Shown here piece after piece: positions 1-9,556 of a stretch of DNA of 64,000 nt. The notes below the pieces were generated by a model, which was not told where the DNA came from, searched no databases, and saw only the letters and a list, made by a program, of their open reading frames with translations. The first letter of the stretch is position 1. Each line of letters starts with the position of its first letter. Source of the stretch: Candidatus Mycobacterium methanotrophicum (GTDB taxonomy: Bacteria > Actinomycetota > Actinomycetes > Mycobacteriales > Mycobacteriaceae); assembly GCF_023515995.1 (NCBI RefSeq), contig NZ_CP097320.1, forward strand, positions 4,092,001 through 4,156,000, written 5' to 3'. The position numbers and the translations under genes are program-made.

Positions 1-303
1 CGTGGGCCGACCGGCCGTGTCACGCAACGTGACCTTCAAGGGGCAATCAGGAACTTGGAAATCTTCGATCTCGTCGGCAGAAGCGACCGCGTCCCGTCAT
101 TCCTCACCAAGGTGGCTGAAAAGATGCGCCTGGAGCGCAGTAGCGCTTCCGACGTGAACGTTCGCGAAAATGTTGCGAAAACAAAGTACGGGCTTGACTC
201 CCGCGACCCCAGCATACGCGAAGCGCTTGAGTCTTTGCTCCAATTTGACCAGGTGTTGTACGACAAAGTTGCGGCCAGCGAGTCTGTCGCTGAGTCGGTG
301 TAG
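1..303 (+). CDS. C-terminal part of a sulfotransferase-family protein (cut by window start)
   Basis: The frame is open from the first base to a TAG ending at 303, so the visible 100 residues are the end of a longer gene whose start lies outside the window. The tail contains a 'FDLVGRSDR' stretch followed about 50 residues later by 'FDQVLYDKV'. This pattern resembles the end of family-2 sulfotransferases, where a VGxxER-type segment precedes a final 'D..LY' helix. The PAPS-binding parts are not visible, so the call rests on the tail alone. The next genes (methyltransferase, glycosyltransferase, a second sulfotransferase remnant) fit a locus that decorates a surface glycolipid, which is an inference from context. 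Confidence 0.45.
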   Translation, partial: RGPTGRVTQRDLQGAIRNLEIFDLVGRSDRVPSFLTKVAEKMRLERSSASDVNVRENVAKTKYGLDSRDPSIREALESLLQFDQVLYDKVAASESVAESV

Positions 304-400
304 GTGGTTCTAACTCCATCGTTCTTAAGAAGCCCGTGCCTGCCCAGCAGCGAAACGCAACGTCAACCACGTCCGTCACCGTGGGTCACGGCCCCGCCGT

Positions 401-1255
401 TCAACAATGCCGGAACCCTGCATCTACTACGCCGTTCGTCACGTTGTTGTCTGCTCGCGGCTTGACCGCGATCACGGCGTCCTGCCCGCCCATACCGTCG
501 GTTCGGCCGGACCACGAGCCGTAGCGCAGCGGCTCACGAAGCTCAAGGCCGCATTTCCCATACAGATCCCTGACGAAGGCTTCCGGGTAGGCGATCGCCG
601 CTTCAGGATTTTCGATGTTGGTCGTTCGATAACCTTGCATCTCATGCTCGAAGTTTAAAGGCCCCTTTCCTTCCTTCATGAGTGCTAAAGACTCCTCATT
701 CAGCAGGAAGAAGGTGATTAGACTTCGCCCGCCCGGCTTCAGCACACGGACGATCTCCTGCAGATAGTGCCTCACGTCTGCTGGCAGCATGTGCGTGAAT
801 ACTGAGGCAAGTAGCACTACATCGAACGACCCGTCGGGATAGGGAAAACGGAAGTCCGATGATTTGTATTTCCCTTTCGGGTTGTACTGACTGCTCTGAA
901 CATCTGCGACTGTGAAATCGAAGTTGGGGTGTGATCCCGAGATGTTCTGCGTGCACCACGCAATTGCTTCGCGTGAAACATCGAAGCCAGCGTAGCGGCC
1001 CACGGGGCTCAGGTAGCCGGTGAGCGGCAAAGCCATCCGCCCTGAACCGCAGCCAACGTCGAGCACTGCATCACCTGGCTGCAACCCGCATAGGTCAACC
1101 AAATGACCCAAGAATTTATTGCCGATTGCCTTATACGCGTCAGCGCCACCGCCACCCACCCAATCCTGAAGCTCCCGGGGGGGCAGCACTTCATCAGGCG
1201 TGCCGCAGTTCGCTGTCGAAGTACGATTCGAGCCCGGCGGAATACTCCCGGTCAT
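401..1255 (-). CDS. Class I SAM-dependent methyltransferase
   Basis: This 284-residue protein carries the SAM-binding motif I 'VLDVGCGSGR' near residue 65, an acidic motif after 'YAGFDVS', and the post-motif 'DVVLLASVFTHML' followed by 'RVLKPGG'. These are the standard landmarks of the Methyltransf_11/25 type. The ATG at 1255 is preceded by GAGG at good spacing, which supports this start. The last 15 or so residues do not resemble the family and may be an addition. Substrate is unknown. Its neighbours are sulfotransferase and glycosyltransferase genes, so O-methylation of a surface glycan or lipid is a reasonable guess. The frame appears intact, unlike most genes nearby. Confidence 0.8.
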   Translation of the reverse strand: MTGSIPPGSNRTSTANCGTPDEVLPPRELQDWVGGGGADAYKAIGNKFLGHLVDLCGLQPGDAVLDVGCGSGRMALPLTGYLSPVGRYAGFDVSREAIAWCTQNISGSHPNFDFTVADVQSSQYNPKGKYKSSDFRFPYPDGSFDVVLLASVFTHMLPADVRHYLQEIVRVLKPGGRSLITFFLLNEESLALMKEGKGPLNFEHEMQGYRTTNIENPEAAIAYPEAFVRDLYGKCGLELREPLRYGSWSGRTDGMGGQDAVIAVKPRADNNVTNGVVDAGFRHC

Positions 1256-1447
1256 GATGCCACCTCACTGTAGTCAGCCGAACTTGTCAGTCCTCTCAAC
1301 CACGCCTGACTATAAGCGTTGTTCGGCCTCTTCGAGGAGTATGGCGACGTTCAGCATGCCGCCGATGACGTCCCAGCCGGAGCCCCCAACTCGACGGCCC
1401 ACCGCCGGCAGTTTCCACAGGTGGGGGCGAAGGCCTCGGTCTAGAGG

Positions 1448-3393
1448 TGTAGACCTGACATGCAGAGCACTTCGTCGAGGCTGGCGTCCGCAGCCTGGCG
1501 GCGGGCGGTCGCCCAGGATCGGGGTCGCTGGTTTGCCCGCCGCTGGCTCGATCCAGGCGTGCGGTGTCGAACATCGCTGGGCCGGCGGCGATCGCCTCGG
1601 TCAGCAGGTAGCGGCCGGCGTCGGGTGCCCGGCGCACCGCCGGCTCGGCGGCGCTGGCGCCGGGCAGTTTGACCGCATCGGCGACGTTGATGCCCACCTG
1701 AAACACCTGGGGTTCGGCGTCGAGCACGCGGTCAGGCGGGTGATGAGATTCTCGGGGGCGAAAAACCGCCAGCCTTCACCCAGGTGCAGCCAGAACCGTC
1801 CGTCGATCCGAGGGCGCAGCTGCGCCAGTTGGGCGGCGGGCCTGTGCCCGGTGCCGCAATCGGCGAACTCGAGGAACCCGTAGCGCTGCTGCAGCAGCGC
1901 GCGGTCGGGGGCCGACAGGCCGGTGTCGAGCACCAGGAAGCGCCCGACCCGTGACACATCCAGGCAGCAGGTCAGAAACGAGTTCAGTGCCTGCTCGGTG
2001 GTCTGGCGGTCCGGTCCGGCGATCAGGCTGACGGTGACCTCGGCCTCGCCGGGACCGCCGGCCAGGGACTGCACCAGGGCGTCGGGGTACCGTGCGGCCG
2101 CCTCGATCATGGCCGGCACCGAAAAGTCGCGGTTGGCCGCAATCCGTTGCCGATCACCCTCGGGCAGGTCGGGGCGGGCCACCAAGCGCCGGCACAGCTC
2201 AAACGCCTCGGCGTGCTGACCGATCCAGGATGCGCACGTCGCCAGCTCATCGGTGGCGCGCCAGGCGTAAACCTCTGCGAAGTATCCGAGGACAAAGAGG
2301 TCCTCTTCGGGAAACGGCATTTCGGCGGCGCGCTGGGCAAACAGGTAACCGAGCCGATAGCGCTTCTCGACGCGACACCGAAAGGCGATGACGTACAGCG
2401 GCTCCGCGCGGGTCGGTCGAAACTCCCACGCCTTGAGGTAGGCGTCCTCAACGTCCGGCCACGGTTCACCGAGTTCCGCCATCGACTCTGCGAGCCGGTA
2501 CATCGCCCAGTAGACCTCCTCGTCGCAGCCGCCCATCTCGACTCGCCGCGCATACGACCGCGCATCCTCGGGATTGCATTCGACCTTGGCCAGCCACAGA
2601 TCGCGGTCGGGCGCAAACTTATGCCTGAACAGTTGGCGATCGCGGAGCTGCTGATCTGCGGTGTGGTCTTTGCCTTCGAGGTGCACATGGCTACCGGGGT
2701 CATCCCCTGCGGCGGTCTCGTGGGTGACACCCTCGAGATCCGCCAGCGCGTGGTGCACGATGTCGGCCTGGCTGCGAGCGGAGAATGTTTGATAGCCCCG
2801 CTCGGCGAGCTCGCGTCGCGCCCGCTCGTCACCGAGGAGCTCCACACAGCGATCGACCAGTTCGTTATAGTCCGCGAACGCGACGCCCGACTCTAGGTCG
2901 CGCTCCAATGTCCGATCGGCACCACGCTCGGAAACCACCGCCCGTTTATTGGCGAGCAGATAGGAAACACGTGTGATTTCGAAGATCTTCGCTTCCCAGT
3001 AGTGCAGGTTGAGGACGATCTTCGAGCGTGCGATCCAGGCATCGCGGCTCGCGCCGTAGACGCCCGATAGCCATTTGACCCGGAGGCCTCTGTCGTGAAT
3101 CCAGGCAACGTCATCGACGGCAAATCGTCACCCAGTTGTTCGAGGTTGTAGAAGATGGGGTTTTTGGGCGGCTCTAAGCCGTTTCGGACGAGAAGGTTTC
3201 CGCCGAGCACGATGGTGCGGCGATCGTCGAGGTCGAGACGGTTGGTCAGCACCGAGTCATAGCCAAGCGCCAGAAGAATGAGGTGCAATCCCTCCGCAAC
3301 TTCGTCAAATGCTCTGCTGTGCCGAAAATTCGGCGGTGACACAGTCGCGACGGCGAATCGCATGGGTAGCAAAGTACCGCAAGAAGTGAGGTG
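1448..3393 (-). pseudogene. Broken CgeB-like glycosyltransferase, copy 1
   Basis: This is a degraded duplicate of the intact glycosyltransferase at 11258-13429. The start (ATG at 3363, MRFAVA..) and most of the sequence are preserved. Relative to the intact copy, about 205 bp are missing after position 3097 (matching 12959-13163), which shifts the frame, and about 60 bp are missing near 2554 (in frame, one TPR-like repeat). Further frame changes occur near 1610, so the last 60 codons are read in a different frame. The remaining pieces still show the Glyco_trans_1_2 (CgeB-like) core around 2900-2700. Similarity to copy 2 stops near 3393, where an ISL3 remnant begins. It is probably non-functional. 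Confidence 0.85.
1448..3393 (-). repeat. Direct repeat, copy 1 (partner 11281-13461)
   Basis: Long, highly similar DNA shared with 11281-13461 in the same orientation. It covers the glycosyltransferase and about 30 bp upstream of its start. The copies differ by point changes and by two deletions in this copy. Confidence 0.85.
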
Positions 3394-3420
3394 TTCCTGA
3401 CGTAACGGGATCTTCGTAAT

Positions 3421-3665
3421 TCAGAGTGCCTTGACAAGTTGGTGGAGTTCGGCCGTGCAGCAGTGAGCGCCAGCGGTAGTGGGTGAGCTTTTGCGGAATC
3501 CGGGGGCGTTGCGGCGCAAAGCTTCTCGCCGTTCGTTGACGGCTTCGGTGGGTCCGTTGAAGGCGTGGTGGTCGAAGAAGGCAAGGATGTCGACGCGGCG
3601 GCGCCACAAGGTGGGGCCGAGTTGGGCGAACTCCTCCAGTTGGAAGAAGCCGCCACTATCCCAGC
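3421..3665 (-). pseudogene. ISL3-family transposase, C-terminal remnant
   Basis: Reading the minus strand, the segment 'LWRRRVDILAFFDHHAFNG' followed by 'PTEAVNERREALRRNAPGFR' matches the C-terminal signature of ISL3 transposases (FFD..x(n)NGPTEAxNGRxExLRRxAxGFRN). The following 'LTHYRWRSLLH' lies in a neighbouring frame, and the tail 'LHQLVKAL' is back in the first frame, so there are at least two frameshifts. Only about 80 of the usual 400 or more residues remain. It sits immediately upstream of the broken glycosyltransferase and probably marks the event that removed that gene's upstream region. Confidence 0.75.
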
Positions 3666-3689
3666 GCCGATTGTGGCATCGTTGCGGAG

Positions 3690-4062
3690 ATGGATGCGCG
3701 TTCGGACCCGGATCTCGACGATCCGTTCGAAGAGGCGATTGACGATGCGTTGGGCTCCTTGCCGGCCGAGTTCCGTCGGGCGATCAGCAACGTCGCGTTC
3801 ATCGTCGAGGACGAGCCTCCCGGCGGGCTTCCGCTGCTCGGCCTGTACTCCGGCGTGCCGCTGCATAGGAGAGGATGGGGCCCTTTCTCGGGCAGCGGAA
3901 TGTTGCCCGCCAAGGTCAGCATCTTCCGCGGGCCGATCACGCGACTCGCTGCCGGCGACGCCGATCGTCTACGTCGCGAGGTCAGAAACGTCGTGCTTCA
4001 CGAGCTCGCGCATTACTTCGAGGTCAAGTGACGCGCGGTTGATCGAGCTTGATAGCGACTGA
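3690..4062 (+). pseudogene. Zincin-like metallopeptidase with a frameshift in the active-site tail
   Basis: The frame from ATG 3690 gives 113 residues matching the small zincin family PF06262: acidic start, 'LPAEFRRAISNVAFIVEDEP', 'LLGLYSGVPL', 'PAKVSIFRGPI' and the zinc motif HELAHYF at the end. It stops at 4031 straight after the HExxH motif. In the +1 frame the expected tail continues as 'SDARLIELDSD' and ends at 4062. A one-base insertion near 4028 would restore a normal-length family member. Catalytic HELAH is present, so the truncated protein could still fold poorly or act, but loss of function is more likely. It lies between an ISL3 scar and a convergent methyltransferase. Confidence 0.65.
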
Positions 4063-4101
4063 CGTGACGAAGGCACGATCTCACGTCGCTACCTAAACTT
4101 C

Positions 4102-5120
4102 TCATGCAGGCTCAGTAGAGACTAAACAGCTCGGTCAGGCGGTCGGGTTCCTCGCAGAGCGGACCCGAGTCCGTCAATTGGAGTTCTTCCCACAACGACC
4201 GCAGTCGATTCTCGTCCATGGCGGTTGCGGCGTGCTCATCGATGATGTCGTAGTAGCGATCGGCTAAAACGTGCGATGCCGGGTCGACGCGGGTGACGGC
4301 GACCAGGCCAGTCGGCGGGCAGTCCAGCACATGCAGTCGCAGATCCGGACGGTACTTTTTCAGGATTGGCAGTAACTTCCAAACGTCGCCAGTCCACATG
4401 CCGGCGGTGTCTTTCTCAAAGGACTCGCCCGGCAACCACTGCCGCAACGCCATCCGCGGATTCAACGGCACGCAGTCATGCAGCAGGATCAGTGAGCGGG
4501 GATGACAGGCAGCCTCTGTCCCGATCAGATCGCGCAGCAGGAATTCGAACCGGTGCATGCCATCCAAAAAGACCATGTCCACCGGCCGTCCCAGCAACTG
4601 CCGCACATTTTCGGTCGCAAAGAAAGTGTCCGACGGCATCTGGAAGAAGAACGTGCGCCTGCGGTTGCCGGTGGCGGTAACCGCAAGCTGGAACTGAGGG
4701 TCCACCGCGATCGCGTCGCAACCCGCGAGCGCCAGCGAAGTCCCAGTCTCTGTGCCGACCTCCAAGTATGTGCGCGGCGTCAGATGGGTGTGCAATGCGG
4801 TCAGGAAGTCATCGTAGGGCACACCCAGCATGCGGAACGAGTGGGTCGCATCGTCAAAGTCGTGCACTGGGCCCGCCCCCCTTTGTATCGATTGCCTGCC
4901 GCGTATTTCCGCAATCGCGCGTCGGCGTCCATCCTGGAGGACAACCCTCACCCCAACGGTGAAAACCGGTGCGAGTCCGACGGTTTCGACCGCCTTCGAG
5001 AACCCCGCTGGTGACGAACTGCTGCCGTACACTTCGGCCACATCGGGCCGGGAAACAGTTAGCGCGCAACTCGCAAGCACGGTTTGCTCGTGGACGAACT
5101 CCACCTCGGCTACGGGCGCC
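4102..5120 (-). repeat. Inverted repeat, copy 1 (partner 10240-11159)
   Basis: DNA nearly identical to the reverse complement of 10240-11159. It ends just past the stop codon in both copies, after GAGCCTGCAT. The partner lacks about 115 bp inside the N-terminal domain. An inverted pair of this size could support inversion of the 5-kb interval between the copies. Confidence 0.8.
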
Positions 5121-5251
5121 TTGCTTACGACCCAGCCGTCGACCTCGAACGCGTATCCGTCGACCGGACCCGTCCGCGGGCGGTCGAGGCAAGCAGCGGT
5201 GATCAGGTCATCGCTGGGGCATAGGGTGACCCCGGATATCTCCACGGCCAT
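4112..5251 (-). CDS. Two-domain SAM-dependent methyltransferase (Methyltransf_24 type), copy 1
   Basis: The start at ATG 5251 is chosen because GAGGAGGG lies about 12 bases upstream; a longer frame to 5461 has no such site. The N-terminal 130 residues look like a beta-rich domain of unknown role. From about residue 140 the protein has a Methyltransf_24-like fold: 'TYLEVGTETGTSLALAG' (SAM site), 'VDMVFLDGMHRFE' and 'ILLHDCVPLNPRM'. This C-terminal part is typical of small-molecule or glycan methyltransferases with a metal-binding D..H pair. The same gene region is present inverted at 10240-11149. The frame is intact here, so this is probably the functional copy. Confidence 0.75.
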   Translation of the reverse strand: MAVEISGVTLCPSDDLITAACLDRPRTGPVDGYAFEVDGWVVSKAPVAEVEFVHEQTVLASCALTVSRPDVAEVYGSSSSPAGFSKAVETVGLAPVFTVGVRVVLQDGRRRAIAEIRGRQSIQRGAGPVHDFDDATHSFRMLGVPYDDFLTALHTHLTPRTYLEVGTETGTSLALAGCDAIAVDPQFQLAVTATGNRRRTFFFQMPSDTFFATENVRQLLGRPVDMVFLDGMHRFEFLLRDLIGTEAACHPRSLILLHDCVPLNPRMALRQWLPGESFEKDTAGMWTGDVWKLLPILKKYRPDLRLHVLDCPPTGLVAVTRVDPASHVLADRYYDIIDEHAATAMDENRLRSLWEELQLTDSGPLCEEPDRLTELFSLY

Positions 5252-5478
5252 GCGCCGATCCTGTCCCTCCTCGTCGGGGCAGCGCACCTTTCGCTGCTCC
5301 ACCTCCGGGGAACCGCCCGGAGTCTCCAGGGTAGTCATTTGGCGCGAGCATCCGGTGAAGATCGCTGATCCGCTCATGCCGCTCAACCAGCTCGGCCAGT
5401 GCTTGCACCGCAACAGCGCTGGTATCCGCAGAAGGCGGATGGCCCACATTCGCGGGCTCATACCCGAAAGCGATCATG

Positions 5479-6010
5479 TCATCGGTATAAATTGTCTCGA
5501 TCAGTCGCAGCAGCAGTCGGATCGCGGATGACTGCGCGCGGCAGCAGCGTGGCGTTGAGCCGTTTCAGGTCGAGCGTCCCCCGCCAGCCTTGTGCCCGCA
5601 AGTGGCGTTCGAGTCGGCCGAGGGTCACCGCGGCCGCCTCGATGCGCCCAATCTCTGAGTATGGAAATACTTCGGGGCGAAGCAAGTAGCTCTGTGGTGC
5701 CCAGTGCGGGTCGGCTGTGAGAAGCTGCGGGTCCTGGGCCAGAGCGGCAACGAAGTTTTCGAAGTCCTCGGCAATGGCTGTCAAGGGCGGGAGTAGTTCG
5801 TCGTGCCCACCACCGCCGTCGACCTTCGGGTAGCTCCTTTGGACTACGGGGGACCAGCGCCGTGCCGTACAGTTCCACAAATAGCGGCTCGCGAAGCAGC
5901 AGCTTCGACTGCCAGGCCGACCATAATCGGTCCACGGGGTGCCGGGTCCAACCTAATGGGTATCGATCAGCGTGCCGTTGACGGGGATTTGCCCGTCGTC
6001 GAGGCAGGCT
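5479..6010 (-). pseudogene. Sulfotransferase (family 2) remnant
   Basis: Two frames carry adjoining parts of one protein. The upstream piece contains 'RHPVDRLWSAWQSKLL', the 3'-phosphate loop typical of PAPS sulfotransferases (RhPvdR..S...K). The downstream piece contains 'PHWAPQSYLLRPEVFPYS' and 'EIGRIEAAAVTLGRLE', the C-terminal half of the same family. They are joined by a frameshift near 5840. The N-terminal PAPS loop is not found in a single frame. The remnant lies upstream of methyltransferase copy 1 on the same strand, as expected for one old operon. Confidence 0.7.
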
Positions 6011-6215
6011 GATCAACCGAGCCGCCGGCCGGTGAGCACTTTGACATACGACTTTGCCATCGATGCCTGACATCTCGACCCCCTCAAACTCTCCCGCTGA
6101 GCCCCGAACGCTCACCGCAGTCTCTACTAAGGCGCACACCGCTGCGAGGAGGCCAAGTCAAGCAGGCGTTTCGCCCGAAGCTCTGCGGGAGTTTTCAACC
6201 TCTACAGGGCTTTCA

Positions 6216-7030
6216 CTATGCCGTCAGCGCGGCAGGAGGTGCAACGTTCGGCTGGGGTTGATCATTGGGCTCGTTGAGCAAAGCCAAGGTGGATTCAGAC
6301 AGGTAGCGTTTGTCGGCAACCTGCCATTCATCGTGAGCTTCGACAAGCACGGAGCCGGCCAGCCGCAACAGTGCTGCCGGGTTAGGGAAAACCCCGACGA
6401 CATCGGTGCGACGCTTGACTTCTTTGTTGAGCCGCTCCAGTGGGTTGGTGCTCCAGATCTTTTTCCAGTGCGGCACAGGGAAATCGGCGAATGCGGTGAT
6501 GTCGTCGACGCCGTCGCGCAGCATGGTTTCGACCTTGGGCAACTGTCGGCCGAGCATGGAAGCGATGGTGTCGAGTTGCTCGCGCACGTGCTCGGCGTCA
6601 GGTTGGGCAAAGATGGTGCGGATCGCAGCGGCGACCATCTCCGCTGAGCCTTTCGGGACTTGGGCCAACACGTTGCGCGAGAAATGCACTCGGCAGCGTT
6701 GCCAGGTCGCGCCGATCACAACGGCGTCAATCGCGCCACGCAGTCCACTGTGGGCATCGGAGATGACCAGTTGCACCCCGGCCAGACCGCGCGATTTCAG
6801 GGAGCGCAGAACGCCGTCCAAAACGCGCCGTCTTCGCTGTCGCCGACCTCAAAGCCCAAGACTTCACGCCGGCCGTCGGCGGCCACCCCGGTGGCGATCA
6901 CCACGGCCTGGGAAACCACCCGGTGGTTGACCCTCGCCTTGCAGTAGGTGGCATCGAGGAACACATACGGGAACCGCTGATCGTCCAGCGGCCGCTCGCG
7001 GAAGGCGGCCACCTCGGTGTCTCTAGATCT
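6216..7030 (-). pseudogene. IS256-family (Transposase_mut) transposase, truncated and frameshifted
   Basis: The upstream part (7030-6797) has 'VFLDATYCKARVNH', containing the first catalytic Asp of IS256 transposases, followed by 'VIATGVAADGRREVLG'. The downstream part (6821-6216) has 'GVQLVISDAHSGL' with the second Asp, the 'CRVHFSRNVLAQVPK' block and 'TNPLERLNKEVKRR' with the final Glu region. A one-step frameshift near 6810 separates them. The first 150 or so residues of the usual 400 are absent, the similarity stopping near 7030. It is an inactive insertion-sequence remnant. Confidence 0.85.
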
Positions 7031-7317
7031 AACGGCAACTGCCCGAAATTACCTCGGTCGGGGATGTCATTAACGAGCTGCTTATCGCTGGTGCCGATCG
7101 CCACTCAGTACGGATGGTCCCAGCCTGCGCTTCGGTGCGGTGGAGGCGAATTCGAAAGTCTCGATGTTGTACCGCGCGCAGAAATACGCCCTCCTCGAAG
7201 AGGCTTTTCCGGCTCACCGTGGGTGCGGCGAGATGATCCTCAACCACATCGCGCAGCTATAGCCTGGGACTGCCGCGGTCATACTGACGCGTTACCGCCC
7301 CCGCCGCTTGCAGCCGC

Positions 7318-8004
7318 TTAACACTTGCCGTTGTTCGCGGCGGCCAAGCTGATCACTGTCGCCTGCAGCGCGCCGCTCGCATCCTTGGTTGTGCCAGACG
7401 CTGTGATGCATTTGCCCTGCGCGATGGCCCCGGAATCGACGGCCCCCACCAGGGAGTAGCGCGTTTTGTCGTCCACCTTCACGGGGGTCTGAGACGGGTT
7501 TCCGTTGACGTCGGTATCGCTCACCGTGATGGTGTCACCTGCCACGGACGCAACCGTGCCGTGAACTGGCTGATTCGGTCCGGGGTTGGCCGGGGGTTTA
7601 GGTTGCGGGCACTTGCCGTTCGCAGCAGCTGGGACTATGTTCACGACTTTTGCCGTGACAGCGCCACCTGCGGCGGGCGCGGCGGGAGCCACCGCCACGC
7701 AGTTGCCGTTGGCGACGTTGCTGAACTGGCCCGGGGTGACCTCTCTGACCTTCGTCGTGGGGCTGAAGTCGACGGCGGCCGTCCCATCTTTCTCGGTGAC
7801 CTGTATCGCGTTGCCCGACACCGATGCGATCAGTCCGTGGACCTGCTGCGGGGCGTTGGCGGACGCCGGTGACGACGTAGCCGGGGGCTGCGCATTGTTC
7901 GACTTGTTCGACGAACTGCACGCGCCCACGGCGAGCGCGGTTGCGCTCGCAACCGCGAGGACCGCGAATCCGGTCAGCCGGGCGGGCTTGAAACTTAGTT
8001 GCAT
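7318..8004 (-). CDS. Lipoprotein with two DUF5666 repeats
   Basis: The 228-residue product starts with a positively charged signal sequence and a lipobox ending in 'AVGAC' near residue 29, followed by a Ser/Asn-rich linker. Two related beta-domains follow (about residues 53-130 and 140-228). Each contains 'VHG.(I/V)ASV.G..I.V', a 'T(K/R)' step and a 'G.C' segment, which is the DUF5666 pattern. It should be anchored on the outer face of the membrane. The molecular role of DUF5666 is unknown. It is intact and lies between two transposase remnants, so its original neighbourhood is lost. Confidence 0.75.
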   Translation of the reverse strand: MQLSFKPARLTGFAVLAVASATALAVGACSSSNKSNNAQPPATSSPASANAPQQVHGLIASVSGNAIQVTEKDGTAAVDFSPTTKVREVTPGQFSNVANGNCVAVAPAAPAAGGAVTAKVVNIVPAAANGKCPQPKPPANPGPNQPVHGTVASVAGDTITVSDTDVNGNPSQTPVKVDDKTRYSLVGAVDSGAIAQGKCITASGTTKDASGALQATVISLAAANNGKC

Positions 8005-8014
8005 CGAGATCCTT

Positions 8015-9322
8015 TCAATCGTCGGCCACTTTGGCCAGGCCAGCTAGGCAACGGTTCCGCCAGCGGCGGAATCGAGCACCGGCGATGGCTCTGTACGAGA
8101 CTACTGTGTTTTTTGAGCGGTTGTGCCGAAAGCCGAATCGTCTGGTTCGAAATAACCGGTGAGTCGCGGCTCCCAGGGTGATGTGGCGCTTGTCGCGCTC
8201 ATCGTCGGTGAGCATGTGCCATACCGCGGTCAGGATTGAGTGTTGGATGGCGACAATGGCTTTCGTCTTACCCAGGCGGGGCGCTAGGCGCTGATATCGG
8301 GCCCCGAGGTAGGTGGTGTCTTTGGTGCGGGCTGCGGCCATCGCAGCGGTGCCCAGCGCTCCGGTAAGCCATCGGTTGCCGTGACGGGTCTTGCCGGATC
8401 GGCGTTTGCCGGCCGACTCGTGATGGCCCGGGCACACCACGGCCCGCGACGCCAAGTGTGCGGCGGTGCGAAAGCGAGTCATGTCAGCGCCGGTCTCGGC
8501 GATGATGACCTCAGCGACGCACTGGCCCACGCCCGGGATCGTCGCCAACTGTTCAAGCTGGCGGGCAAAAGGGTGCATCTGCTCCTCGATGCGCTCCGGG
8601 GGTTTGTTCAGGTCCGCCCCGCCGACGCGGGTGGCGCCCAGCGTTGACGCGGTGGGCAGCCCATCGAGGACGCCATCGCCCAGGAATCCGGTGTCCACAC
8701 AGTCCAGCGCGGTGGCGAACCGTTCGGCGATGCCGCCCAGCTGGGTGACGATCTCGGGAAACTTCTCGATCATGCGCCCGCAGCGCAGCCCGGCGGCGTT
8801 ATGCGCGATCGCCTCGAACCGAAGCACGCGTTCGCCTTTGGTGTAGGCCTTGCCGGTCAACCGCCCAAAGTGCAGCTTGAACACGGTCAGGCCATAGGCA
8901 GGTGTCTCGATCGCGGCCTCGATCGCCGAGGAGCGTCTGCGGGTGCGGCGCGGGCGCCGCACGGCGCCGACGATGGTGCCGATCTTGGGCACATCCAGCC
9001 GGCAGCGGGTGCGATCGACGACTGCGTCGAACATCCGCTGCATGATGGCGCCGTTGGCGAAGATCAGGTTGCGGCTGTATTCGAGCTGATAGACGGCGAA
9101 CCCGTAGCCGAATCCGCTGCGGTGCTGCTCGTCGAGATCCAGCCCGAAGCACAAACACGCCGAATAGATCCAGCGTTGGCAGACCCGACCCAGCCGCCCT
9201 ACAGCCGCATCCTGCGACAAGGCATCTGCGATCCGGGCCAGGCCTGCGGGGTCGGCCACAGCGGTGAAGCAGTTGCCGGCCTTGGTGAATGCTATCCCCG
9301 CCGCGGCGGCCTGCGAACTCAT
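8015..9322 (-). CDS. Chimeric ORF: uncharacterised mycobacterial N-terminal domain fused to IS110-type transposase C-terminus
   Basis: From ATG 9322, residues 1-240 ('CFGLDLDEQHRSGFGYGF', 'TPAYGLTVFKLHFGRLTG', 'ERFATALDCVDTGFLGDG') look like a conserved actinobacterial protein of unknown function. From about residue 243 the sequence becomes the Transposase_20 domain of IS110 elements: 'LATIPGVGQCVAEVIIAETG' and 'CPGHHESAGKRRSGKTRHGN'. The final 50 residues do not fit the IS110 family and probably come from a frame change. The N-terminal DEDD nuclease domain of IS110 is missing, so the transposase is inactive. The two parts were most likely joined by recombination near 8595. Confidence 0.6.
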   Translation of the reverse strand: MSSQAAAAGIAFTKAGNCFTAVADPAGLARIADALSQDAAVGRLGRVCQRWIYSACLCFGLDLDEQHRSGFGYGFAVYQLEYSRNLIFANGAIMQRMFDAVVDRTRCRLDVPKIGTIVGAVRRPRRTRRRSSAIEAAIETPAYGLTVFKLHFGRLTGKAYTKGERVLRFEAIAHNAAGLRCGRMIEKFPEIVTQLGGIAERFATALDCVDTGFLGDGVLDGLPTASTLGATRVGGADLNKPPERIEEQMHPFARQLEQLATIPGVGQCVAEVIIAETGADMTRFRTAAHLASRAVVCPGHHESAGKRRSGKTRHGNRWLTGALGTAAMAAARTKDTTYLGARYQRLAPRLGKTKAIVAIQHSILTAVWHMLTDDERDKRHITLGAATHRLFRTRRFGFRHNRSKNTVVSYRAIAGARFRRWRNRCLAGLAKVADD

Positions 9323-9556
9323 GGCCGTTGAGGATGGTCTGCGCGCCGAACGGCGGATGACCCCACTCGGGGTCGAGGGCTGCCGATCAACGCAGGCTTC
9401 GAATTCGTCTTCGATGCACCCATCGCCCCGTTCGACAAGGTTTCGGTCCGCTTTGCCGGCGGGCCGGAGCTTACAAATTCACCGAGCAAGCCGCTTCGCA
9501 TCGAAACGTCCGGCACGAAGCGAACGGATGAAGGTTGCGTCGTCCTTGTCCTCGGC

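Noticed and set aside
7031..7317. Possible upstream half of the IS256 transposase
   Set aside because: None of the three minus-strand frames shows the family's N-terminal blocks; similarity stops near 7030.
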